Assembly (NCBI GenBank): GCA_036939755.1 | Contig: JALLAZ010000051.1 | Span: forward strand, 1 to 27,518 | Origin: Stephanodiscus triporus | Taxonomy: Eukaryota; Bacillariophyta; Thalassiosirophyceae; Thalassiosirales; Thalassiosiraceae | DNA: 27,518 bases | Direction: 5' to 3' | In this document: positions 7,949 through 18,500 of the stretch, one piece after another | Numbering within the stretch: position 1 is the first letter of the stretch | Layout of the letters: each line of letters starts with the position of its first letter | Notes under the pieces: generated by a model | What the model saw: only the letters and a program-made list of their open reading frames with translations | The model's database searches: none | What the model was told of the DNA's origin: nothing | Program-made: the position numbers and the translations under genes

Positions 7949-9482
7949 ATGGGAGAGGGGAGAAGGGAGGAGATGCGACCGCGCCTTAGTCGCCATCGCT
8001 CAGTCGCGTCCCTAGTCGTCGTCGTCGTCGTCGTCGTCTCCCTCCTCCCGACGGCGACACTCGTCATCGCGGGCGGGGAGACGGCCGACGTCGACGACGT
8101 CGACGACGGGAACGATCGCGATGGCGGCGACCGCCTCCCGGCCGAGTGGGAGGACGGACCATCCTCTTGGGAGGAATTCGGACACGACAACGATCCGAGC
8201 GTGTGCGGCCTGCGAGTGCTTACCGTGAAAGAGTGGGAGGCGGGTCGGTACTGGGAGGGGAGGGAGCCCGTGCTCGTCTCGGGCGTCACCGAAGGCTGGC
8301 CGGCGTTGAACAATTGGAAAAAGCGAGTAATCAATTATATATTATCATCCCCCCGTGCTTTTGTCCAATTCGTTACTCGGGACGAAAATATCCTTAATTC
8401 TCACACGTATATGATTATTTGCCTCCTACTCTATATCCTTCCGCAGGCAGGAGATGCTTCGACTGTACCCGAATGCCGAGGCCACGATGGGCGAAGCGAA
8501 GCTTGTCGGGGAAACCGGACCCGATAACGCGGGGAAGAATTTGAGCCCAACGACTGTGAAGGTGCGTTTCTTGTGCAGTCGAATCTCTGCTGCATCTTTT
8601 CTTTCCACGGGGGTTGAAATTAACACCACGTGTGTGTGAAAATAATAACTTCGTTCCGTATGTTTGGACTCGGATTGAAAGGAATTCATCACGAAACACA
8701 TGTACGATCCGTCGAAGTATTTCTTTGATCGTAAAATTGCCATTCCGAAGAAAATGTTAGAAGACTGTCATCCATTTCCCATGCCCACTCGAGCCTACAT
8801 CGAAGGTAAACAATCGGGATCACTCCGCTCGTCGTCCTCCGAAAATAAGAATCGGACGTCGAAGCCGGACCGCCAACTTTGGAGGGATCACCTGGCCATT
8901 TCCATCGGATCGGACTTGCAGGGTCTGACCTTTCATCATCACGGAGAGGCGTGGAACATAGTCATCTTCGGGAAGAAGCGATGGATCCTCTGGGATCACG
9001 CGCGCTGGAAGGATAACAACACGCTTCAATCGCGCACGACCAGAGACTGGGCCAACGACGACGCCCACGTAACGGGCGCTGATTGGATCCGAAGGTTGTA
9101 TCCTGAGCCAGAACGCGAATACGAAATACGAAATTACGGACATGATTGCATCCAAAATGCGGGACAAATGATGTTCATCCCGCACAGGTGGATGCACATG
9201 GTCGTTAATATCGGGGATACCGTATCCGTAGTCTCGGAGGTGGGTCTCGGCATCGGCGAAGGGAAGAGGCCCGCGGACTTTTTGTATGATCCGGACGCGG
9301 CTGACGGTGATGCTTTGTTGCGCGGCGCACGTGTTGCATTCTGTTGCTCGCTGTGCGCCATGGTGGCATCTCTTGCACGCCTCGCAGCGACTTGGTTTCG
9401 TTATCACAAGAGCATTTGCATTGTAAATTCGAAATGTCACTCCCGTCTTTTCTGGGATGACCAATCACACAAAAGAAAATAA
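7949..9482 (+). CDS. JMJD8-like JmjC-domain protein, 3 exons, 429 aa
   Basis: Exons are 7949-8326, 8451-8561 and 8682-9482; both introns are phase 0, with joins KKR-EML and TVK-EFI. After a basic start comes a hydrophobic Val-rich segment (residues about 20-42) that looks like a signal peptide or anchor, pointing to the secretory pathway. The cupin-like domain follows the JMJD8 pattern: REPVLVSGVTEGWPAL near 90-120, then GLTFHHHGEAWNIVIFGKKR (H248-H250, K261/K262), and the distal histidine in PHRWMHMVVN (H335). Vertebrate JMJD8 is an ER-lumen protein whose catalytic activity is unsettled. As there, the usual HxD/E is replaced by HxH. A second hydrophobic stretch at about 379-402 could be a C-terminal membrane helix. 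Met9 is an alternative start. Confidence 0.85.
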
Positions 9483-9557
9483 TTGTTGAAATGCTGTAAC
9501 TACTTCGGAGCTACTGTACGCCAGCATCACCCTCGTTGAGGGCGCATTGCTAATTTG

Positions 9558-9563
9558 AATAAA
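9558..9563 (+). promoter_or_regulatory. Possible polyadenylation signal AATAAA for the JmjC gene
   Basis: A canonical AATAAA lies 76 bases after the JmjC stop codon, inside the 164-base convergent gap before the UPF2 stop. Position and strand fit, but algal genes often lack this hexamer, so its use is unproven. Confidence 0.4.
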
Positions 9564-9646
9564 ACTGCTCTAATAATCACAAAAAGCTAGCTTCGAAAAT
9601 GATAATTATGTCAACTTTAGACTGTAAGTATTCCACCTTATGTATC

Positions 9647-12600
9647 TTAACCTCTTCCACTTCCAGGATTGAATAGACGACCCGCTCCTCGTCCTCGCCC
9701 AGGACCCCGCCCGGGTCCTCGCCCTCGAAATCTCTCTGATACTTTGAAAGGCGCATCGGTGCTTTTTCCAAAGTTTTTGTTGAGGGTTTCGATTGTTAAT
9801 GGTCTGTTTCGAATCACTTGCAGCTTCGTATCATCTAGATACACATTGCCACCAGCGTCCGCACTTTCACGGCTTTCAGCCTCGTACTGCAAAACTCTGG
9901 CCTTCAACAGGTCTCGCTCCTTGGCAGCTGCATCATCTTGCTTCGTTGCCCGGCGCGCCAAATTGGTATCCTTCGGTACTACCAATTGCACCTCTTCCTG
10001 TTTTCCTTTGTTCCCGCGCTTGAAAAGTTTGAACGTAATTCCTTCCCCGCCAACGAATGGTGACACTGCTGATGACTCGCCCTCGACGGAATGAATCTGA
10101 TCCCCCGCTGGCTTTTTTGCAATGAATTGTGGAGCTGATGGCATCTGGCTTGATACCTTTCCTCCCGCACCTGTTCTTGCTGTCATCTTGCCTTTCTCTA
10201 GGGCTTCCATTGTGAGTTTTCGTAATTCACTCTCAAATTCCTCGTCCTGAAGCAGCTTCAGATATGCTGCTTCTGCAGCAGCCTCATCAACTTCATCTCC
10301 CTCTTCATCATCACTCACGTCTTCATCATTATTTGAGCTAGATTCGCTTCTGTTGTCACCAGCAGTGTCAGATTCTGCACCTGATTCTCCCGCCGAATCG
10401 TCATCTGAATCTGCTTCGACACTCTCTTTATCAGACACTTCCTCATCTGAAATCTCCATACTGTCCCCATCATCGCCGAGCAGATCGCCATCTGAAATAG
10501 ATGCATCATCTGCTCCCAACAGACCTGCTTGTGCCAACAGCCTAACCCTCACCCTTTCTTCATCGAGTGTTCTATTCTTCTCCATTTTTACCACAAATTG
10601 ATGCGCATCTAGCCATGAGTCATACCGAACAAATGACACATCCACAGCTTTTTTAGTTTTGCCACCACCCGAAGACATCTTTTTGAGTTGGGAGTCAAGT
10701 GTGTCAAACAGATCGAGAACAGAGAATTCCACTGATGGGTATTGATTTAGAAATCATTGTTAGAGAGCGGTGAGAATCAAATCAACTCTCGAGACATGAT
10801 ATGCAGCAAAATACTCACCATCTGTAGGGAGGGATGTCTTGGTGAAAAGATATCTCTGGAGTGATGCGAGAGCAAATTCAAGCTTGGCAATGTTATTAGC
10901 CGTCACAATGTGCGTGCTAGCAGTCTCAAGAATGGTGCATACAAGCTTAATCCGGAAGACAGCCATGGGTGGATCTATGTCTGATGGAACACGCGGGTCA
11001 TGCTTCGAAAATGGAGAGACCGAAACAACCAGGGGCTGCTGATGCTTGCTCTCATCATTTTCCTGCTCTGCTTCATCTTCACCTTCCAGTTCTTCGTCTT
11101 CATGAATTGTCTGTGATACATTGCCGCGCGGGGCAAACAGCTCTTGATTCTCACTGGCGTGCCTCAAAGCGTCGGGAATGTTGTGGCCAAAATCAAAAAT
11201 ATGATGCACTTCATCGAAAAGGATGGAAGAAGGTACAACCGCCGCACAATAAAGTTCGGCCAAGAGCCGGGCGCACACAAGTGTGCGCTGGGAGTCACGG
11301 AAACTTGGATGACTCATGAACCATTGAATCTCTTCCAGCACATCATCGACCAAGCGGGCGGGTACCTCCGGTTTGCTGCGTTTCAGATTCGATGCTAACA
11401 ATGCAATTGCCTTGGTGGCCTTGTACCTTCCTCGTCGGCAGGCCTTGAGCATGTATTTAGTAACGAAGGCTCCACAATCGATTCCAGGATCGCTCCATGG
11501 CAGGCGCTGAATTTGTTTTGACACAAACGAAACAGACTTCTCGTCGGGTTCCAAACGCGTGAGGAGGAGATGACGCATGTATGACTCTAATGGTGTGACT
11601 TCTTTTTCTTGACGACCTGCTTGTGGTGGCGGATTGACCATAAGGAAGGCTGAAGTGATCATTGCCACGTAGCGTTCGTCAAGATTCTAAGGCATCGAGT
11701 GAATGAAATGGAATACAAAGCCAAGAAAATTCTAGAATCAGACCTTGGGTGACAAGAAATAGACAGCGAAAAAAATCATCATGAGCTTACTCTCGCTTTC
11801 TTGATCCTCATCATAGTTTCCATCAGTCCCTCCAACCTTGAATGCGTATGCTTCATCCTGAACAAATATCGTCCACATGACTCCAATATGCAACACGCCA
11901 CGTCAATGTTGTGCCCACTAAAATCCTCAAGACAGCGCCGCAAACAACGCAAAATGACTATGGGGGGAGACACGCGAAACTTCGTCAATTCGCTTAAATA
12001 ACGCACTGTCCTCAACCGACTTTCCAAATTGGTATTCTTCTTGAACCTTGCCTGTCCGTGCATCTGCTGCTCCAATTCGGCTACTAACGTTGAGTCCAAA
12101 TAAACCCTATCAATTATCGCGGCGAATCTAGAATAATAAGGCAGCAGGTCGAGTCTGGTGCGTGGAACGAGGAAAAGCGTCTTGTACAGGCGCTTGCGAG
12201 AATTCTTATTTGAGCCGTGGTTGACGCAGAATCTGTCGGCGAGTTCGTCAATCGTCTCGCGGCGGGATGCCTCCGGGAGTTCCTGCTCAAGGAGGAGGGT
12301 GAGTTTGTAATGGGGGGTGTCCTTATTCTCTGCATCTTCGTGGTATGTGAGGTTGAAGGTTTGAGAAGATGCCGTGGATGAAAAAAATGTGAGTCGAGAA
12401 CACATAGGAGAGAATGGAAGCTGTGATTGTGTCAAATATATTACTTACCTTTCACAGCATTACCTCCAACTTCGCCCTCTTCATCCATATTCCCGTCCTT
12501 GTCATCGCCCTCCTCCGCCTCTTCCAGGCCGCCATTTTCGCCAATTTCTTCCTCGATTGCTGGCATTTCCCCCTCCTCCTCCACCTCCTCTCCACTATTT

Positions 12601-14760
12601 CCACCATACACTCTCAAATTCCTTTCCTTCAGCTTCTCCAAATCATTTGCATTGATGCCCAACAGCGCCGGAGGTTTCGTTGACAACAAGTCGGGCACGT
12701 TGCAGTAAAAACTGCGCGTCTCCTCGTCATCAAACGGTCCTAAATTCTCGTCGCCGGCGTCGTTCCTGCTCCACAATTCTATGCCCTTGCCATCGGACGA
12801 TTCGACGTTAGACGTCTCCTCCTCGTCAAGGATGGGCGCATCCATGTCCAATGCTTCCGATAGCGCCTCCACGGACTTTTTCATCGAGTCCATCAGCGAC
12901 CGCGCGTCGTTCAATCCCTTCTCGCGCACGTCGGACAAATTTCCCTGCAAGAGACGATCTTGTTCGCATCGTTTCTCGAGCTTGAGCAGTCGACGATGCG
13001 TGGCAACGAGCAAGTTGGCCAGGGAGCGGTACGCTCCCAGGGTGTGTCTGTGCAATGTCGACGTCACGGAGGGTGGTACCGCCCTTGAATGCGGGACCGT
13101 GGAATTGAAGGCGTCAATGGTCGATTGACACTTTCGTCGGAGTTCGTCAGAGAGGGTGACAACGAAGGGCGTTTCGAGGAGAGACGCCTCCTCCGCCACC
13201 AACGTGGATGATTTCTCGTCATCGGGCGCATCGTTCGATGCCTCCGTCGGCTCAGACGGAAGAACGACGGCGGCGACGGGCTCGGAAACTAAAACAAGAC
13301 TCCCCTCGCCCTTGCCCTCCACCTCCCTCATCAGCCGTTCCATCTCCCTCCTAACGCTCCTCGGCACAACGCCCAAAATTTCGCTCCCGCCGACCTTCGC
13401 GAACGTGACGATGCGGTTGGCATCCGTCACCACATACTCCTTGCCCTCCTCGCTCGGGACGCCGGCGGCATCGACAAGCAATTTCGCTATCGGCTTGATG
13501 TCGGTGATAATCCCGTGGAGGATGAATTCGACCAACAGACGAAAGCACGTACGACGCGGCAGGCCCCACTCTCCGTCCGCGCCGACGCCATTGCCGTTGC
13601 CGTTGCCGTTGCTGCTGCTGCTCACGGCGGAGAGCAACGACGGGATAAGGATTTCGGCGAAATTCGGATATCGAAGGTGCATGTGGACGCATAGCATGAC
13701 CATTCCGGGCACGTCTGCGTTTTGCGCGCGGCGTGTTTATTGGACGGGGGGGGGGGGTTGAGAGACGGAAATCGACAACGACGAGCGGCCACGGGAGGAA
13801 AAAAAAACGACGAAACGCGACGAAAAGAAAATCAGGTCCGGCGCGAGAGAGAGAGTCCAACAACGGCACGCGACAACAACATCAACAACAATAACAACGA
13901 AAAAAAATTCGAACTACCTACTCACCGCCCTGCTTAACCTTCGCGGTCGGCTCCATGAGCGCCCCCGCCACCTCCTCCACGTATCTGTTCAGGTTCAAAG
14001 TCCTCATCGCGCTATTCGGCGCATCCAACTCCTTCGGCGTGGGATACTGACCGGCCTTGACCTTCTTGACGAAGGCCGTGCACTTCTTGAGGTCCGACTT
14101 GAGAGTCTTCTTCGACTTCTCGAATTCGTCCCGCGCTCCCTGGAGGGGGGAGACGGAGGACGACGCCCCCCCCCCGACGACGACGACGGGGTGGGGGGAA
14201 AGCCTCCCGCGCATCTCGGCGCGCATTGCCGACGCGCCGACGTAGGACTCCACCGTCGACACCGCCGACCGTATCGAGTCCTCGTACGCGCCCTGGAGTG
14301 CCCGACGTCGTTCGTATTCCGCGGCTATCGCCGCCGCCGCACGACGACGACGCTCCTCGATCTCCCTCTCCTTGGCCTCGGCGGCCGCCCTCGCGGCCTC
14401 GGCCTCCTCCGCCTCCCTTCGCCTGACGGCGTCGGCCTGCTGCCTCTGCTGCTGCTGTTGTTGTTGTTCGGCCGCTCGTTTGTCCTGTCCATCCCTTCCA
14501 CCGCGCCGCTGACGTCGCGAGCCTCCCCCTCCCCCAACGCCTCCCCCTCCTCCCCCGCCACCGCCACCGCCACCGCCACCCGCCCCTCCTCCCCCGCCGC
14601 CACGCCTGCCGCTTGAGCCGCCGGGGTGAGGGGCGCCTCTGCCGCCGCCGCTTCCACCTCCACCTCCACCTCCACCTCCACCACCACCGCCAACGCCACC
14701 GCCGCGTCCTCTGCCTCCTCCTCCGCTGGAGGTGCCGGAACGACCTCCTCGTCCTGACAT
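9647..14760 (-). CDS. UPF2: UPF2, nonsense-mediated mRNA decay scaffold, 5 exons, 1530 aa
   Basis: Exons are 14760-13926, 13714-12449, 12329-11791, 11686-10819 and 10731-9647; summed length is 1531 codons with stop. Three MIF4G domains are recognisable. The first spans exons 1-2 (KKCTAFVKKVKAGQYPTP, then VHMHLRYPNFAEILIPSLL). The second is in exon 3 (RKRLYKTLFLVPRTRLDLLP, YLSELTKFRVSPPIVILRCL, HNIDVACCILESCGRYLFR). The third is in exon 4 (ERYVAMITSAFLMVNPPP, then ARLLAELYCAAVV). Exon 5 has the acidic linker and the UPF1-binding-like segment (FKLFKRGNKGKQEEVQLVVP). UPF2 bridges UPF1 and UPF3 on aberrant mRNAs. Oddities are a Gly/Arg-rich N-terminus (about residues 1-95) and an RG-rich C-terminal tail. 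The exon 3 acceptor could instead lie 6 bases upstream (12335), also in phase. Confidence 0.94.
14560..14745 (-). repeat. Gly-encoding triplet repeats in UPF2 exon 1
   Basis: On the plus strand the sequence is a run of CCACCTCCACC- and CCGCCACCG-type triplets, which encode the Gly-rich, RGG-like N-terminus of UPF2. It is in frame and carries no stops. The length probably varies between strains through slippage. Confidence 0.7.
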
Positions 14761-15500
14761 CTTTTCGTTTTAACTCTCTCTTTGGAGCAGGAGCAGGGTC
14801 ATTGTGTGTTGTCAACGTAGATTAGAGGTTATGAAAGCTTCTACGTAGGAATTAAATATTAATCTACGGAGGAACTGAAACCGTCGTCTTTACTTTCTCT
14901 CAAAGACCGGCGGCGAAAATAATGGTGCACAAATCCGGCGCCGCTCCCGACCACGTGCGATACTATTCATTGCCATCACCGGGACGTCGTAATCCCCGCT
15001 CGAGTTGTTCGTCGTGGTCGATCTATCATTGGGGAGGAATGGAATGTCCCGTCTTATGAAAAAATAATGTCTTCTTACTTGCATACAAAATAACGAAATG
15101 CCGTCGGTGGGAGAGAGGAGGGCGTTCCCACTCGGGCTTCGCCGCCTCGCTCCGTCGGACCGGCGGACTCCGCCATCCAACACACACGAGAAAACGAACG
15201 ATGATGGATTCGTCGATTTTCACCGACCTCGGTGATGGATGAGTTCGCATCCGAGGAGGATGATGCGCGCGGCGCGGTTTACGCTCGTTTTGCTTGGGGA
15301 AGAGACTTGCGTCGATCGAAAAATCGATTTCTCCTGGCTCTTGATCCGTCCGAAATAAATGCCCTGGCCTTCTTTGCCATCATACTTACGCGGACCGTCT
15401 TGTTATTTACCATTGGTGAGGAGATTTCGAAATTTAAACCCCGGCACCCGATTTCAATTCCCCCAAACCGCTCTGGGGGGGAAAACACACGTGGGGAAAA
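14761..15500. promoter_or_regulatory. Divergent intergenic region, UPF2 and the NHL-EGF gene
   Basis: About 740 bases hold the promoters of both genes. A plus ORF at 15232-15415 starts MMDEFASEEDDARGAVYAR and ends in a hydrophobic segment (ALAFFAIILTRTVLLFTIG) right at a good donor (GTGAGG at 15416). It could be a 5' exon or a separate short gene, but its phase does not fit any acceptor I see into the downstream frame. A minus ORF at 15183-14890 is not supported. Confidence 0.3.
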
Positions 15501-18500
15501 ATGAGATTTACTGCCCGTCTTTTCGTCGTCGTCTTCCCTACGTCTTGGTCGATGCAAATTACTCGCCCGTGGACGACGAAGCACTGGTGCGAGAGTGTCA
15601 TACGACCGGAATGGCCGTTCGCATATTCGAAGTACAGCGGGCAGATCGAAGAAACCAAGGGAAGGGCGTCGACGAGTGTGCAAGATGTCCGACACGAATG
15701 CGACGCGCGAGGGGTCCAGTCGAAGTGCCACATCTGCGAGGACGTCGCATGCAATCCCGACGAGAACAATAATTATCGGACTTGCCATTTCCAGCTCCAG
15801 GGCGTGTCGACGAGAGACATGAGCGTCAACATACCCACCGTGTCCGATGTGCCATGGGCCGTCAACGGATCTCATCGATACGATTTCGGAGGCGCATCGA
15901 CGACGCACGTTTGCATGTACCTCTCGGGAATCCCTCCCTGTCAATCGAGTTTCGGCAGGGATTATTCCGGATGCGAGCTGAGGTGTTGGGGCCACGGCGA
16001 TTCCATGTCGGGCGAAAATAGCACCGCTGCATACGTGACAAAGATGGAAGGCGATGAGCTCGATGGGGATTGGCCGAATCACAGGGTCGACAGTCTCCGC
16101 GGAGTGAACTCTACTCCATGGGAGTTGCCGTCGCCAACAATGGCTTGGAACTATCCCAAGTTTTCGACAGGTAATGACGTTCCAATGAATCCAAATGCGG
16201 GAACACAATACGCGTTCAATCCACAAGGCTTCGTCTTCACCATGGCTGGTTCGCGATATGGAGAACAAGGATTTTCGGACGGAGTTGGATACGATGCAAG
16301 ATTTCGTCATCCAGAAGGGGTTGCGGTAGACCACGATGGTTATGTATACGTCGCAGATACGGGCAATCATGCAATTCGCATGATCTCGCCAAATGGAACT
16401 GTCAGAACCATCGCGGGAACAGGCTCTCCTGGCAACGAGGATGGATTTGCCGCAGAAGGGGCACAGTTCTCTTCACCAACCGACATTGCCGTATGGCGCG
16501 ATTGGGCGTGGTGGCCATATGCAAATCCTATCGATCCAGATTCATTCCTCTACAAGACTGGAAACGGAGATGTGGCCCTCTTTGTGGCCGATACTGCCAA
16601 CCATCGCATTCGTAAGATATATGGCGACGTAGATATTGACCCAGACAGCGGGGAGAAAATTTGGAGCAATGTGAAAGTGGAGTGCTTTTCGGGACGGTGT
16701 GAGAGAAATCCGGAGCCTGGTTTTGCCGATGGCAAGAAGGACGAATCAAGATTCGACTCTCCGTTAGGAATCAGTGTCAGCAACGAGGGAATTGTGTTCG
16801 TGGCGGATACCAACAATCATGTCATACGAATCATTGATCAGTTTGGAACTGTGACAACGGTTGATGGGACGACTAGCAGATCAGGCGGTCACTTTAATTA
16901 CCCATCAGATGTGGCCTTTTTACATTCAGGCGAAGATGCAATCGTGGTGACAGACCGCCATCGCATCTATAAGGTAAATTTGAGTGGTAGTTCAGTGACT
17001 AAGCTGGCGGGAGGGGACACTGAGGGTAATAGAGACGGAGATGGTTCTGAGTCTACTTTGAATAATCCAACTTCAATAACGATCACAGGAGATGGAGTCG
17101 CCTACGTTGCGGAGTCCGCTTCGTGTCGAATTCGTCGAGTCAGTGACGTGTCGAAATTAGCTCCGCATTTAACCTGCCGCGATTCTCTGTCTTCCATCAT
17201 GAGACCAAATGGGTGTTCATCCTACAACTATCCGATAGATGAGTATGGTCTTGCGGCTACGTCCGTCGAAGGGAACATCCACTATAACTATAAGTCTAGG
17301 CACGAGTTCGACATTGATTTGGGCCAGGATTTCATAGGTCGATCACAGAAAAACTGTGTCGGGTCTCCTCCAATCAGTCGACTGGACAAGAAGCCCTGGA
17401 ATGAAACCACATCATCATATCCATTCAACTACAACCTTGTCGTGGATGACAGTGAAACTCACATTAGAGAGGATCCAACCGATGGCACTAGGATCTCAGT
17501 ACAATGCACCACTGACTGCTCGAATACATTCAACGATTTATCATTCAGTACTATTCCAGTTATTGACTCGACGAATTTCTATCCTGAGGATACTTCAATT
17601 TGCGTCGCCGCACTGAATGAAGGGATTTTCGCTGAAAGTGGCCACAGTTTCGTTGTTGATGTCACAGTCTTTTCAGGACATGATATAAGTGGGGCACGAC
17701 AGTTTTTCTCCGTATCAAAAGCTTCACAAGATGTGAGAGTTGAGACTGTATCAGGTGCACCATCCAGCCTTCAAGGACAGACCTGTGGTTATAGAGACTC
17801 GTTTCCCCCACAAAATAGTATGGTAAGATCCAACGAACAGTCAAGCTTTCGCTGCGAGTCATTTTCCTCCTCCTAAACATTCCCACGGATAATTCTTGCG
17901 CAGTTTTACCATCCTTCAGGACTTGGTGCGTATGTTAATAGATCACTAGATGATGCGTCTTTCATGTTGTACATCGCAGATAGAGACAATCATGTTATAA
18001 GAGGGATGAGCGCGGCATGCAGTTTTATTTGTGAAAACGATGGACGCTGCGTTGGTCCCAACAAATGCGAGTGTTTGCATGGGTGGTCAGGAATCGACTG
18101 CACCAAACCTTTGTGTCACAATTCATGTGGGAAGCGTGAATTGTGTGTCGCCCCCAACACCTGTGACTGCATCCCAGGATATCACGGAGAGGGTTGCCTT
18201 GCGGCGAAATGTGCACAGCAATGCATCAATGGGCGCTGCTTTGCGCCCGACGTTTGCACCTGTGACCCCGGTTGGTTCGATTCGAATTGTGTGAGTTTCA
18301 GTGGATGCTTCTTTTTAGTCAATTTATCTTCCCAGCCGCGCCTACTCATAGCTCTCCTCTTCGCGCTACACGTAGACGACTCCCGTGTGTGAGCAGACAT
18401 GTGGAAATGGTGGTAAGTCACGCCATTTCACGCAAATTCGATGACGAATATCCCACTGTGATCTGATTGCAAATAAATTTTTGAAAGGAAATTGCACCGG

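Noticed and set aside
8820..9464. Minus-strand ORF of 214 aa
   Set aside because: Antisense to the JmjC exon 3 that carries the conserved histidine motifs.
12421..12450. A 28-base intron between UPF2 exons 2 and 3 (GTAAGT to TCACAG)
   Set aside because: Too short for a spliceosomal intron, and the phase leads to an early stop. The acceptor at about 12330 restores the UPF2 frame.
13918..13925. UPF2 exon 1 ending as its own 280-aa gene
   Set aside because: The in-frame stop lies just inside a strong donor (GTGAGT). Joining at 13926 to 13714 continues the first MIF4G domain.
15279..16370. Minus-strand ORF of 363 aa
   Set aside because: It overlaps the first exon of the NHL-EGF gene. That exon has clear protein character, while this ORF looks like a GC-driven shadow.
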